From NCBI RefSeq assembly GCF_002752675.1, contig NZ_CP024608.1, forward strand, positions 372,001 through 436,000: 64,000 nucleotides of DNA, read 5' to 3'. Shown here one piece after another: positions 1-8,022 of this stretch; the first letter of the stretch is position 1; every line of letters starts with the position of its first letter. The stretch comes from Massilia violaceinigra (GTDB lineage Bacteria > Pseudomonadota > Gammaproteobacteria > Burkholderiales > Burkholderiaceae_D). Position numbers and translations under genes: made by a program. The notes beneath the pieces are model-generated. The model saw only the letters and a program-made list of their open reading frames with translations, had not been told where the DNA came from and did no database searches.

Positions 1-733
1 GCAGCGTCAGGCCGGCGAACAGCATCGCGTAGGTCTGCGGTTCGGGGACCGGTGGCGGCGGATTGGCATCGACAGTGGCGTGGTTGGTCATCTTGAAATA
101 GCCATCCAGGGCAATGGCGCCGCTGCGCAGCTCGCCGAGAAAATGGTCGGAGCGGGTGCCGTCCTCCACCGAGGCGGTGTAGCTGAAGACGGTGTAATCG
201 ACCACCTCGGGTGGGGTCCACACGAAAAGGCCCTGGACCGTCACGCCCGACAGCGCCTGTATCGCGCCGCCAGTGTCGTTCGCGCGCAGGGCAATATCGG
301 CGGAAAACTCCAGCCTCGTCGATGGTGTCAGGCTGAACTTGAAGCGGTATTCGTTTTGGCCGCCGAAGGTCTGATAGCCCGGCGTTACTGCGGTGTACTG
401 GGCCTGCGCCTGCATGAAGTCGCTACCCGTATGGGTGGAAGACGAGCCGAACGCTTCGCTGAGCGCGGTCGTGCCGATATCGCCGATGGTAAAGAAATGG
501 GTCACCGCGCCGTTGCCGTACAGGCTGGACGAGCGGCGGATCACATTGCTCTGGTCCGCCGGGGTAATCGTGATGTAAGGCGTGATGCCGTCCGCGAGGT
601 CGAGATCGACGAGGCGGTAGCTGAAGCCGGTAATGTCCGAGCTGGCCGACGCCAGCTGCGCCTGGGCCGGGAACGCGCACAAGGCGCTGGCGGCAAGCGC
701 GACGTGGCACAGCCGGTGAATGGAATGCGGCAT
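1..733 (-). CDS. PEP-CTERM sorting domain protein (3' end outside window)
   Basis: Reading the minus strand from the ATG at 733 gives a signal peptide (MPHSIHRLCHVALAASALCA, then FPAQA before the mature part) and about 200 residues without a recognised catalytic domain. The protein ends at the window edge with VPEPQTYAMLFAGLTL, preceded by a proline run. This is the PEP-CTERM motif plus the start of its hydrophobic helix, so the protein is probably exported and processed by an exosortase/archaeosortase-type enzyme encoded elsewhere. Only the last few residues should be missing. The composition (many Ser, Thr, Gly) fits a surface or exopolysaccharide-associated protein; the specific role is unknown. 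Confidence 0.85.
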   Translation of the reverse strand, partial: MPHSIHRLCHVALAASALCAFPAQAQLASASSDITGFSYRLVDLDLADGITPYITITPADQSNVIRRSSSLYGNGAVTHFFTIGDIGTTALSEAFGSSSTHTGSDFMQAQAQYTAVTPGYQTFGGQNEYRFKFSLTPSTRLEFSADIALRANDTGGAIQALSGVTVQGLFVWTPPEVVDYTVFSYTASVEDGTRSDHFLGELRSGAIALDGYFKMTNHATVDANPPPPVPEPQTYAMLFAGLTL

Positions 734-991
734 GGTAATCCTTTCGGGTCGAGCGGCCATCGCCCTCTGGACAGCCATCAGTCAAACGTCAAGCATAACA
801 AAACGATACCACTTTCCCGAGCAGGCAGGGGCCTGCGGCAAGACATTTTCGTCTGCCGTCGGGTTGGCGATCCGCGGCGATGGTGAACAGGACATATTTT
901 CATCAAGCAATGCTGATTCATCGCATACCATAGCGTCCCAAGCGGACTGCCGGAAACGGATCAGTTCTGGTTTCATTTTTACTTTACAGCC

Positions 992-1630
992 ATGTACCCT
1001 TCCAAGCGCACGTCCACCGTCATCATGCTGCTCATCTTCGCCGTTACGTGGATCAATCCGCCATGGCCGGTGGAACAGGCGCTGCATAGTTCGCTCACGC
1101 TGGTCGGCTTTGCGCTGTTGTGGAAGTTTTCCCGGCGCGGTGGCCTGACCGACTTCGATTTCCTGCTCATCGCCGTGTTCCTGTCCGTGCACTCCATCGC
1201 CGCGCGCTGGCTGTATTCCAACGTGCCTTACGATGCGTGGGGACAGGCGCTGTTTCACATTTCCATCGACCAGTCGTTCGGATGGACCCGGAATAACTTC
1301 GACCGGCTCGTGCATTTCCTGTTCGGCCTGTGCTTCACGCCAGGAGCCATCTCGTACCTGACTTCACGGCGCGGATTGTCGGTGCGGCTGGGATTCTATA
1401 TTGCCGTGTCGGCGGTGATGGTCACCAGCCTCTGGTACGAATGGTTCGAGTTCGCGGTGGCGATGATCTTGTCGTCGGAGGACGCCGAATCGTACAACGG
1501 GCAACAGGGCGATATGTGGGATGCGCACAAGGACATGCTGCTGGCCACCTTGGGCAGCCTCCTGTGGGCCTGGTCGGCGTTGCGCGCGCCATCCGGGGGG
1601 CGCGGTCCCCAGGCCGGCGTTGACCAATAA
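992..1630 (+). CDS. YjdF/DUF2238-like inner membrane protein
   Basis: The 212-residue product has about five or six hydrophobic segments, with polar stretches such as FDRLVHFLFG and the acidic cluster SSEDAESYNGQQGDMWDAHKD near the end. The length and the F-D-R-x-x-H and WDxxKDM motifs match the DUF2238 family (E. coli YjdF), integral membrane proteins of unknown function. The ribosome binding site is weak and the ATG lies just after a T-rich stretch. It is monocistronic, divergent from the PEP-CTERM gene. The C-terminal residues (GGRGPQAGVDQ) are likely cytoplasmic tail. Confidence 0.8.
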   Translation: MYPSKRTSTVIMLLIFAVTWINPPWPVEQALHSSLTLVGFALLWKFSRRGGLTDFDFLLIAVFLSVHSIAARWLYSNVPYDAWGQALFHISIDQSFGWTRNNFDRLVHFLFGLCFTPGAISYLTSRRGLSVRLGFYIAVSAVMVTSLWYEWFEFAVAMILSSEDAESYNGQQGDMWDAHKDMLLATLGSLLWAWSALRAPSGGRGPQAGVDQ

Positions 1631-1964
1631 AGCGGGAAGGCTGGAAGCGTGCTTGACGCGACGAATCACGCTTTAGGTAATTCCCATCACGGCACACGTT
1701 ACGGGTCCTCGTCTGCGAATCCCGGGCGTGCACCGATGCCAGTTTTTATACCTGGCGGTCATTTTTATGGCTTCATGAGCATCCTGCCCTGCTATCAGGC
1801 ACAGAAAAGGTTGTTAAACGGATAGTAATTCGTCGGCCTCATCTTGAAGCAAATTTTGATAAAAGATACAGCACTAGCGAGCCGAGCAGAAGGGTGCGCG
1901 GCGGATTGTCGTCGCGGCGTATGATGTTAGCTATCCACAACGATACCCCTACTGGAGACGGCTT
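1631..1964. other. Intergenic stretch with no recognised feature
   Basis: No convincing coding frame, RNA or long repeat was seen between the YjdF-like gene and the KfrA-like gene. The stretch before 1965 is relatively AT-rich and probably carries the kfrA-like promoter. GGAGAC lies about 8 nt ahead of the ATG at 1965. Confidence 0.5.
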
Positions 1965-2702
1965 ATGGCACGCCAGGAAGTCACATTCGACGAAGTTGCA
2001 GAGGCGGCCATCAGCCTGCGGGACGACGGCGCCCGGCTCAGCATCGACGCGGTGCGCGAGGCGCTCGGCACCGGTTCTCCCAACACCATTCACCAGCATC
2101 TGCTGGCCTGGCGCGCCAGCCAGGCCACACCGCCCGAGCCGCCCAGGGCGGATATTCCGGAGTCGGTCGCGACGGTCCTGAGCAACTGGGCGCAGCAGTT
2201 CGCGCACGAGGCCGGGGCCGGCGTGCGCGACGCGCTGGCGCAGTCCGACAGCGACATGGCGGACCTGCTCGCGGCAAGCCAGCAGCTCGAAGCCGAGCGC
2301 GACGACCTGCGCGCGCAGTTGACCGGCATGACGATCGCGCGCGACCAGGCTCTGGCGACGGTGAGTGAGCGGGATGAGGATATCCAGCGCCTGACGGTGG
2401 AGCTGCGCAACGCGCGCCTGGTTGCCACCGAGGCACTGGTGGGCAAGGCAAAAGACCAGCTGGCCATCGAAGGCAAGAATGAGCAGCTGGTGGACTTGCG
2501 CGCACAGATCGAGCGCAATGTGGCGTCGCAGGCAGCGGTATCGGATGCGCGCCTCACCGCCGAGATGGAGCTGATCGGCGCCGTGACCGCGCGCGACAAT
2601 TTCGAGTCGGAGATCAAGGATCTGCGCGCGCGGCTCGATGCCTCGAACGCCGAACGCAGCGCCTTGCGGGCCGAGGCGGAAGCGCTGCGCGCGCAGCAGT
2701 AG
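1965..2702 (+). CDS. KfrA N-terminal domain coiled-coil DNA-binding protein
   Basis: The 245-residue protein begins with a helical DNA-binding region of about 55 residues (EVAEAAISLRDDGARLSIDAVREALGTGS, shown here in part as a description of the fold: a helix, a turn and the G-x-G-S-x-N-T-I motif). This is typical of KfrA N-terminal domains. Residues from about 95 onward are an uninterrupted alpha-helical coiled coil rich in Ala, Glu, Arg and Leu. KfrA proteins were first described on plasmids, where they bind their own promoter and aid segregation; chromosomal homologues are common in betaproteobacteria and probably act as autoregulators or nucleoid-associated proteins. The start has a good Shine-Dalgarno sequence. 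No partition genes are adjacent. Confidence 0.8.
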   Translation: MARQEVTFDEVAEAAISLRDDGARLSIDAVREALGTGSPNTIHQHLLAWRASQATPPEPPRADIPESVATVLSNWAQQFAHEAGAGVRDALAQSDSDMADLLAASQQLEAERDDLRAQLTGMTIARDQALATVSERDEDIQRLTVELRNARLVATEALVGKAKDQLAIEGKNEQLVDLRAQIERNVASQAAVSDARLTAEMELIGAVTARDNFESEIKDLRARLDASNAERSALRAEAEALRAQQ

Positions 2703-2739
2703 CCGGGGCCTGCGCCGCGCTCTTCACCCGTATGGCGGT

Positions 2740-3504
2740 TCAGGTCCGGTTGATCGACACGCCGCCATCGGTGATCAGGCTCGATCCGGTCGTGAAACTC
2801 GATGCATCGGACGCCAGGTACAGCGCCGATTGTGCTATCTCCTGCGGCCGCGCCAGACGCTTTAATGCATACAGCCCTTCGACGAAGGCGCGCACTTCGG
2901 ACGTGTTGGTGAAGGCCCGCCCCATCGGCGTATCGGTGCCGCCCGGCAGAAGCGCATTGGCGCGGATGCCCTGCGCACCATATTCGACTGCGATCACTTG
3001 CATCAGGCCGATCAGGCCGGCCTTGCTGGCCGCATAGGCGCCCATTCCCGGAAAGCCGACGGTGTGGCCGACAAAGGTCGACGTGAAAATGATCGAGCCG
3101 CCGCCGCGTTTGAGCATCGCCGGAATCTGATATTTCGCGCCGAGAAAGGCGCTGGTGAGGTTGGTGCCCAGGATAGCGTTCCAGGCCTCGGCCGACATGC
3201 CGGCAACGGGCATGCTGTCGCCTGTCGTGCCGGCGTTGTTGAAGGCGATATCAAGTCCGCCGAAGCTGCCGACGGCCACTTCCACCAGGGCGCGGGCAGT
3301 GTCCTCTTCCCTGATGTCGCCGGCGACGGCAATCGCTTCGCCGCCGCTGCGTTCGATCTCGGCAACGAGCACGTCCAGCTCGGCCTGCCGGCGCGCCGTG
3401 ACCACCACTTTGGCTCCCTCGCGCGCGAACAGCCTGGCCGTCTCGTAGCCAATGCCTGAACTTGCGCCCGTCACAATCGCCACCTTGCCTGATAACTGGT
3501 TCAT
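2740..3504 (-). CDS. SDR family NAD(P)-dependent oxidoreductase
   Basis: This is a classical short-chain dehydrogenase of 254 residues. It has the cofactor-binding TGASSGIG near residue 13, NNAG in the middle and the catalytic YAASK motif. Arg residues after the second strand (TARRQ) suggest NADP(H) preference. The C-terminus ends ITDGGVSINRT, as in glucose 1-dehydrogenase-like SDRs. The substrate cannot be predicted. A divergent decayed LysR gene lies just upstream (about 3648-3905). SDR genes are often paired with a LysR repressor or activator, so this one has probably lost its regulator. Confidence 0.88.
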   Translation of the reverse strand: MNQLSGKVAIVTGASSGIGYETARLFAREGAKVVVTARRQAELDVLVAEIERSGGEAIAVAGDIREEDTARALVEVAVGSFGGLDIAFNNAGTTGDSMPVAGMSAEAWNAILGTNLTSAFLGAKYQIPAMLKRGGGSIIFTSTFVGHTVGFPGMGAYAASKAGLIGLMQVIAVEYGAQGIRANALLPGGTDTPMGRAFTNTSEVRAFVEGLYALKRLARPQEIAQSALYLASDASSFTTGSSLITDGGVSINRT

Positions 3505-3647
3505 TTACCTATCCTTATGCTGGTTGTCTGTCGGGCTTTCAGCATAGGGGAGGCTTGATCGCCGAGCTATCCGTTTCTTGCTGCGACATGCGGCGGGCGC
3601 GGATTCATTGAACCGGGCACTCGTTCTTTTGCGGCCGCAGGCCGCCG

Positions 3648-3905
3648 GCGGCATGATTGCGGTACGATCGGCCCCGAGCTGCGCATGGCCGCTGTCGCCA
3701 CGCCGTCGTACTTCGCCCCTGCTGGCCGGCAACGCCGCGCAAGCTCATTGCGCATTGCTGCATTCATCCGTTTTGCAGCCCGGAGCGGCGTGTACGTCCG
3801 GGAGTTCGAGCGCAAAGGCCAGCCCTTGAATGTGGGCGCGGAGGGCCAGGTGGTATTCAACACGACGCCGCATGTGGTGGCCGCGGCACTGGCCACGCCA
3901 TTCAC
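3648..3905 (+). pseudogene. Decayed LysR-type regulator (effector-domain remnant)
   Basis: Pieces of a LysR effector-binding domain can be read in order but in different frames. MIAVR is followed, after an apparent one-base loss near 3665, by GPELRMAAVATPSYFAP. KLIAHCCIH then lies in another frame. The sequence returns to the former frame with SGVYVREFERKGQPLNVGAE and FNTTPHVVAAALA. Intact LysR homologues have these segments contiguous (DMIAVR-IGP-MRMAVVGTPAYF, LTAHRCIN, VWEFEKxGxxLNVRVEGQ). At least three frame disruptions plus loss of the HTH domain and the C-terminus mark it as a pseudogene. Its position, divergent from the SDR gene, is where such a regulator normally sits. Confidence 0.7.
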
Positions 3906-3929
3906 CGTGGACCGGGAGAGCAGGCGAAT

Positions 3930-4064
3930 CAAAAGGCATGGGGCAACAACCATAAATTTGCCTATTGCACCGCTCTGTCCAAGATGTCCGGCGTCGACAA
4001 GGAACCAAAGTGCTTCAAATTCGACGGTACGGACGACTATGGCTGCGACCGAGTAGACGGCTGA
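3930..4064 (+). other. Possible coding remnant downstream of LysR pseudogene
   Basis: One frame ending with TAG at 4062-4064 reads ANQKAWGNNHKFAYCTALSK followed by a Cys/Asp-rich tail (FKFDGTDDYGCDRVDG). It resembles the C-terminus of a small cysteine-containing secreted protein, but it has no start codon or upstream signal peptide in frame. It may be a fragment brought next to the decayed LysR gene, or chance. The rest of 3505-4071 shows nothing recognisable. Confidence 0.25.
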
Positions 4065-4071
4065 CGGGCTT

Positions 4072-4689
4072 TCAACCGTTCAATGTATCGAACTCGATGA
4101 CGGTGGCGCCGATCGCGTGCGCGAATTCATGGTCGTGCGTGGATACAAGGATGACGTTGTTACCGCTGCGCGCCCGCAGCAGCTCGATCAGGACCAGGCG
4201 CGCGGCGGCGTCGAGCCCGTTCGACGGTTCATCGAACAGCATCACGCACGGCTCGCCGATCCACGCCGCGGCCAGCATCAACTTCTTCTGCGTGCCAAGC
4301 GACATATCGCCGCAGCGCGTGTCCAGATGGTTCCCCAGACCGAAACGCGCGCAGATGTCCAGCACCTCGGCGGCGAGCGTGCAGCGTTTGGCGAATGCCA
4401 CGAACGCGAGCAGCTCGCGTCCGGTCATGAAGGGATAGACCGGGCACTCATCGGGCGCGTAGGCCAGGCGCGCCCTGGCGGCGATGGACGCGTCCCGCAG
4501 CGACTGCTTGTCTATCCAGACCGTGCCGCTGTCGGCTTCCACCGCACCTGCCAGCACGCCCAGCAGGGTCGACTTTCCGATGCCATTCGGGCCGCGCAGC
4601 GCAAATGCACCGCATGCGAAATGGTGGCTGACATTGCGCAGGACGCTTTTGGCGCCATATGACTTACAAACCTGTTCAAAGCGCAGCAA
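4072..4689 (-). CDS. ABC transporter ATP-binding protein
   Basis: The 205-residue ATPase has Walker A GPNGIGKST (about residue 34), signature MSLGTQKK, Walker B VMLFDEPSNGLD and the H-loop STHD, so all catalytic motifs are intact. It is short, a bare nucleotide-binding domain as in ABC-2 type exporters. It overlaps the upstream permease gene by 14 nt (4676-4689), so the two are translationally coupled. Together they form an exporter of unknown substrate, plausibly a lipid, peptide or antibiotic. Confidence 0.85.
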   Translation of the reverse strand: MLRFEQVCKSYGAKSVLRNVSHHFACGAFALRGPNGIGKSTLLGVLAGAVEADSGTVWIDKQSLRDASIAARARLAYAPDECPVYPFMTGRELLAFVAFAKRCTLAAEVLDICARFGLGNHLDTRCGDMSLGTQKKLMLAAAWIGEPCVMLFDEPSNGLDAAARLVLIELLRARSGNNVILVSTHDHEFAHAIGATVIEFDTLNG

Positions 4690-5896
4690 GGTAATCCTCC
4701 TGGTTGATCAACGCAATCGTGAACGCGCCCCACGTGCCCGCCACGATCGAACTGAGCACGACCGCATGCCGCTCATTGAACAGCTGCGGCACGCGCAGCA
4801 CGCACAACAACGCGACACTCGATGCGGCGCTGGCAATGATGCTCACTGGCGAGGCTACGTGATGAACCAGCAGCGCGACGCCGGGAATCGCAAGAAAAGG
4901 CAGGGCGAGCGTTACCACAACCACGATGTCGAACATGCGCCACCACGCCCGCCGCAGAGGCAGCGCCGCGAAATAGCCGGCAGCATCAACATGCGCCATC
5001 TGCAAGCCGCGATACAGGCCGCTGATCGACAGCGCCATGAGCACCTGCGCGATGACCGCAGCCCCGACAGCGCGCCCGTCATGGTCGAATACCTTCATCA
5101 GCGCGAGTGCGGCCACCGCAATACAGCCGGCGCCCATGGCCTTGCCGATCACCTCGGAACGGCGCTGGCGGAACAGCACACCGGCCGAAATCAGGATGGC
5201 AGGATGCAGCCGGCGGCTCATCGCCACCAGCAGCGCGGCAAGCGGTGCGCCGGCACGCCCGAACGCGTCTTGCCAGCGTGGTGCCGCGCGCGGAAGGCGC
5301 ATCGCCAGCAGCGCGCAGGCACCCAGCCCCACGAGCACGCACGCGCCAGCCTGAAAGGGGGTGTGGACGACGGCCGCCAGCAGCAGATTGCCCGCCGCGA
5401 CCGCGATCCAGGCCAGGCGGCGCCGGTCCAGCGCGCCCAGTTGGGCTGCCAGCGCCAGCAGGCCGACAACGAGCATCAGCAGAAAGTTCGCTCCTTGCCC
5501 GTGGCCCACGCTAACCACGAGAAGCGCGCACACCAGCGGCACCAGCAGTGGGCTGTCGGCCAGCACCAGCACGATGGTATCGACCCGGCGCCGGTAGCGC
5601 TCGGTGAACGGGAGCGAGCGGGCATACGCCATGAATGCCCCGCCTGTGATCTGCTCGCGCTGCATCAGTGCCCACATGACCGCGATGGCATGGAGCACCA
5701 TGAGATAGCCGAAGCGCCACGCAGCGCCATGCTCGGGCGAGAGCAGCACCAGCAGCGGCGTGGCCAGCGCATCGACATTCGAGAACAGCGACATGTTGGC
5801 CGATGCCAGGATGCCGCACAACAGCACCAGCGCCTGCCAGCGCCGCAGCAAGACGCGCGCCGTGCTGACGGCATACCAGCGCAAGCGAAAGCGCAA
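4676..5896 (-). CDS. ABC exporter permease, polytopic membrane protein
   Basis: The 406-residue product is very hydrophobic, with roughly ten or more membrane segments alternating with short Arg-rich loops. No characterised family motif is evident. Its coupling to the downstream ATPase gene identifies it as the membrane partner. The start is uncertain: the frame opens at a TTG (5896), no ATG exists near the predicted N-terminus, and the best Shine-Dalgarno-like GGAG is about 27 nt upstream. Initiation could therefore be a few codons earlier at another non-ATG codon. Confidence 0.65.
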   Translation of the reverse strand: MRFRLRWYAVSTARVLLRRWQALVLLCGILASANMSLFSNVDALATPLLVLLSPEHGAAWRFGYLMVLHAIAVMWALMQREQITGGAFMAYARSLPFTERYRRRVDTIVLVLADSPLLVPLVCALLVVSVGHGQGANFLLMLVVGLLALAAQLGALDRRRLAWIAVAAGNLLLAAVVHTPFQAGACVLVGLGACALLAMRLPRAAPRWQDAFGRAGAPLAALLVAMSRRLHPAILISAGVLFRQRRSEVIGKAMGAGCIAVAALALMKVFDHDGRAVGAAVIAQVLMALSISGLYRGLQMAHVDAAGYFAALPLRRAWWRMFDIVVVVTLALPFLAIPGVALLVHHVASPVSIIASAASSVALLCVLRVPQLFNERHAVVLSSIVAGTWGAFTIALINQEDYLAAL

Positions 5897-6051
5897 CAGG
5901 GTGGCGGACGAGATGCTGTTCTCCAGATGGGTCGACTGGCGCCGAGTGTAGGGCAGGATGATTAGCGAAAGCTTAACAACCTCCGATCCTGGTCCTGCCC
6001 GTCACAAACCCCTGTCGCCACCTTCTCAGGTCCGCGCCATCAAGCGCACGC

Positions 6052-8022
6052 TCAAGGCCAGGTCAGCGAAAACATGCCTTCCCGGGCCGAGCCGATCAGC
6101 ACCTCGCGCGAGCCGGGCAAATAAAGCAGCCGCCGGCTCGACGGCGGGATACCGGATCGCTCATCGAGCGTCGCAACATGGCGCCGCTCCGCATCGAGCA
6201 GCACCACTTGTCCTGCCGAGAACAGAATCCACCATCGGCCCGCATCGTCGATGACGAGATCGACCGGATGGCCCAGCGGGCGAGACGGCTTCGGTTCGAT
6301 CGCAAACAGCACGGGAACCATGCGCTCGCCGTGCCAGTACTGCACGGTAGCACCGACCGCACCGACGATATTGCGTGACGCATTGCGGTACAGCGCTTCA
6401 ACGCGCTCTGCCGATATGCGTCGTGGGCTTCCCCTGGCGTCGGCTTCAATGATGCCAATGCGCGTGCCGGCCCACACCCGGCCGTCAGGCCAGGCCATCA
6501 GCCGGCCGCTCGGCTGTGCCTGGCGGTCCGGCAGCGGCAAGAAGCGGGCGCTGCCTTCGTTGGGCAGGAAGTGCAGACCGGCGGAACCGCCGCCCAACGG
6601 CGTGCTGCCGGCCGCGATCCAGATGCCGCCGGGCGCTATCGCCACATCGAGCGGCGTCGCGCCTTGTTCAAGCTCCACCGCTTGCGTTCCTCCTGGCCGC
6701 AGACGCAGCAGGCCCTGCGACAACTGCACGGCAATGATCTGGTCCGGCTCGGCGTAGGCGGCGGCGCCGTACACACCAGCCGGCAGGTCGACACCAGCCC
6801 GCCACTGGCGCGCCACCTGCCAGCCGTCCGGGCTGCGTGACAGCTCCAGGAGGCCGGCAGTCGGCGAACTGAGAAGCGCAAGCGCACCCCTCGCTTTGTA
6901 CTCCATCGGCAAGGCGTCGATGGGAATCTGGGGCCCGGGCGCAGGCGTCAGGGCCAGCGGCGTGCCGTCCTTCCCAAGTTGCCAGACGGCGGCGTCGGTG
7001 GCCACCAGCAGGCCGAGGCGGGCGTCATGGGCTAATGCGGTGGCGTTGCTCACACGCGGGTCGGTGGAAAGCGCCTTGAGCGGCCCGCAGCTCAAGGCAT
7101 GCACGCCGGCGCCGGCGCGCGCGACGATCAGGTCCGGGCCCGATTGCACCAGCCCTGTCACCTGCTCCTTGAAGCTGGCCTTGGAGCAGTGGGGCCTGAG
7201 CCGGCCGTTCTTGTCCAGGCTCATCACGACATGGCGGCGCGAAGCGGGATTGGCCGCGGACTGGGTCACCATCACCAGAATGGTGGAGCGGCCATCGGCT
7301 GCTTTGGCGATGGCGGCAACGCCAATGGTGCCGGCGGGCGCGCCGTCGGCAAGGCGCCAGGTCCGCAGTTGCCCGCCGCACTGGCGCGCATACCAGGGCC
7401 GCTGCGCCGCGCCATCGACCTGGATGCCGGCGAGGTGAAAACAGCCATCCTTGCGGTCGGCCAGGCCTGCCGTGGCCACGACCCCGCCGCCGAGCCGCAC
7501 ATCCCAGGGTTGTACGCGCTCGCCATCCCAGTGCCATAGCGATGCTTCAGGCTGGCCCTCGGCGCCGTAGGAATCGCGTTGCGTGAGCTGAAAGATCACC
7601 GAGGTCCCTCGGGTGGAAGCCAGCACCAGGTCGGCCGCCAGGGTTTGCTGGCCAATTTCCGGTGGCGCGATCGGCGAGCTGCTGCGCTCGCGCGGGTCGA
7701 CCAGAACCAGCCCGCCCTGGGTGCCCACCACCAGACGGCCGTCGGGCAGCGCTGCGAGTTCCTGCGCGACGGCCGAGGGCAAGCCCTGGCCGAGATCGAA
7801 GCGCATGGTGCGCACAGCGCGTTCATACCCGATCAAGCCGCCGCCGCGGCTGGCCACCCACAAGCGCCCGTCCACGACCGCCATCGCGGCGCCCGCCAGG
7901 GGCGGCTCCAGCACGCGCCGCGCCGGCGGCAAGCTGGCGGCGAACGCGTGTCCGATCGATGCGACGGCGAACAGGGCGGCGATCAGGCGCCCTGCGCTCT
8001 TGCTCTGGTGTGGGGCGCGCAT
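6052..8022 (-). CDS. Secreted beta-propeller-like protein coupled to the zinc protease
   Basis: The start is the ATG at 8022, which overlaps the TGA of the upstream protease gene (TGATG); the open frame continues further upstream but only as antisense to that gene's reading. The 656-residue protein has a signal peptide (RLIAALFAVASIGHAFA then A). It then repeats units of the type DGRLWVASRGGGL, DGRLVVGTQGGLVLVD, PGGIWIAAGS and DGRVWAGTRIGIIEAD. These resemble the blades of ligand-sensing two-component propellers, but without kinase or transmembrane parts. It is likely periplasmic or extracellular and made together with the protease. Function unknown. Confidence 0.75.
   Translation of the reverse strand: MRAPHQSKSAGRLIAALFAVASIGHAFAASLPPARRVLEPPLAGAAMAVVDGRLWVASRGGGLIGYERAVRTMRFDLGQGLPSAVAQELAALPDGRLVVGTQGGLVLVDPRERSSSPIAPPEIGQQTLAADLVLASTRGTSVIFQLTQRDSYGAEGQPEASLWHWDGERVQPWDVRLGGGVVATAGLADRKDGCFHLAGIQVDGAAQRPWYARQCGGQLRTWRLADGAPAGTIGVAAIAKAADGRSTILVMVTQSAANPASRRHVVMSLDKNGRLRPHCSKASFKEQVTGLVQSGPDLIVARAGAGVHALSCGPLKALSTDPRVSNATALAHDARLGLLVATDAAVWQLGKDGTPLALTPAPGPQIPIDALPMEYKARGALALLSSPTAGLLELSRSPDGWQVARQWRAGVDLPAGVYGAAAYAEPDQIIAVQLSQGLLRLRPGGTQAVELEQGATPLDVAIAPGGIWIAAGSTPLGGGSAGLHFLPNEGSARFLPLPDRQAQPSGRLMAWPDGRVWAGTRIGIIEADARGSPRRISAERVEALYRNASRNIVGAVGATVQYWHGERMVPVLFAIEPKPSRPLGHPVDLVIDDAGRWWILFSAGQVVLLDAERRHVATLDERSGIPPSSRRLLYLPGSREVLIGSAREGMFSLTWP

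Noticed and set aside
4484..5965. Long plus-strand frame opposite the ABC permease
   Set aside because: Composition dominated by Arg, His and Gln; the opposite strand gives a proper membrane protein coupled to an ATPase.
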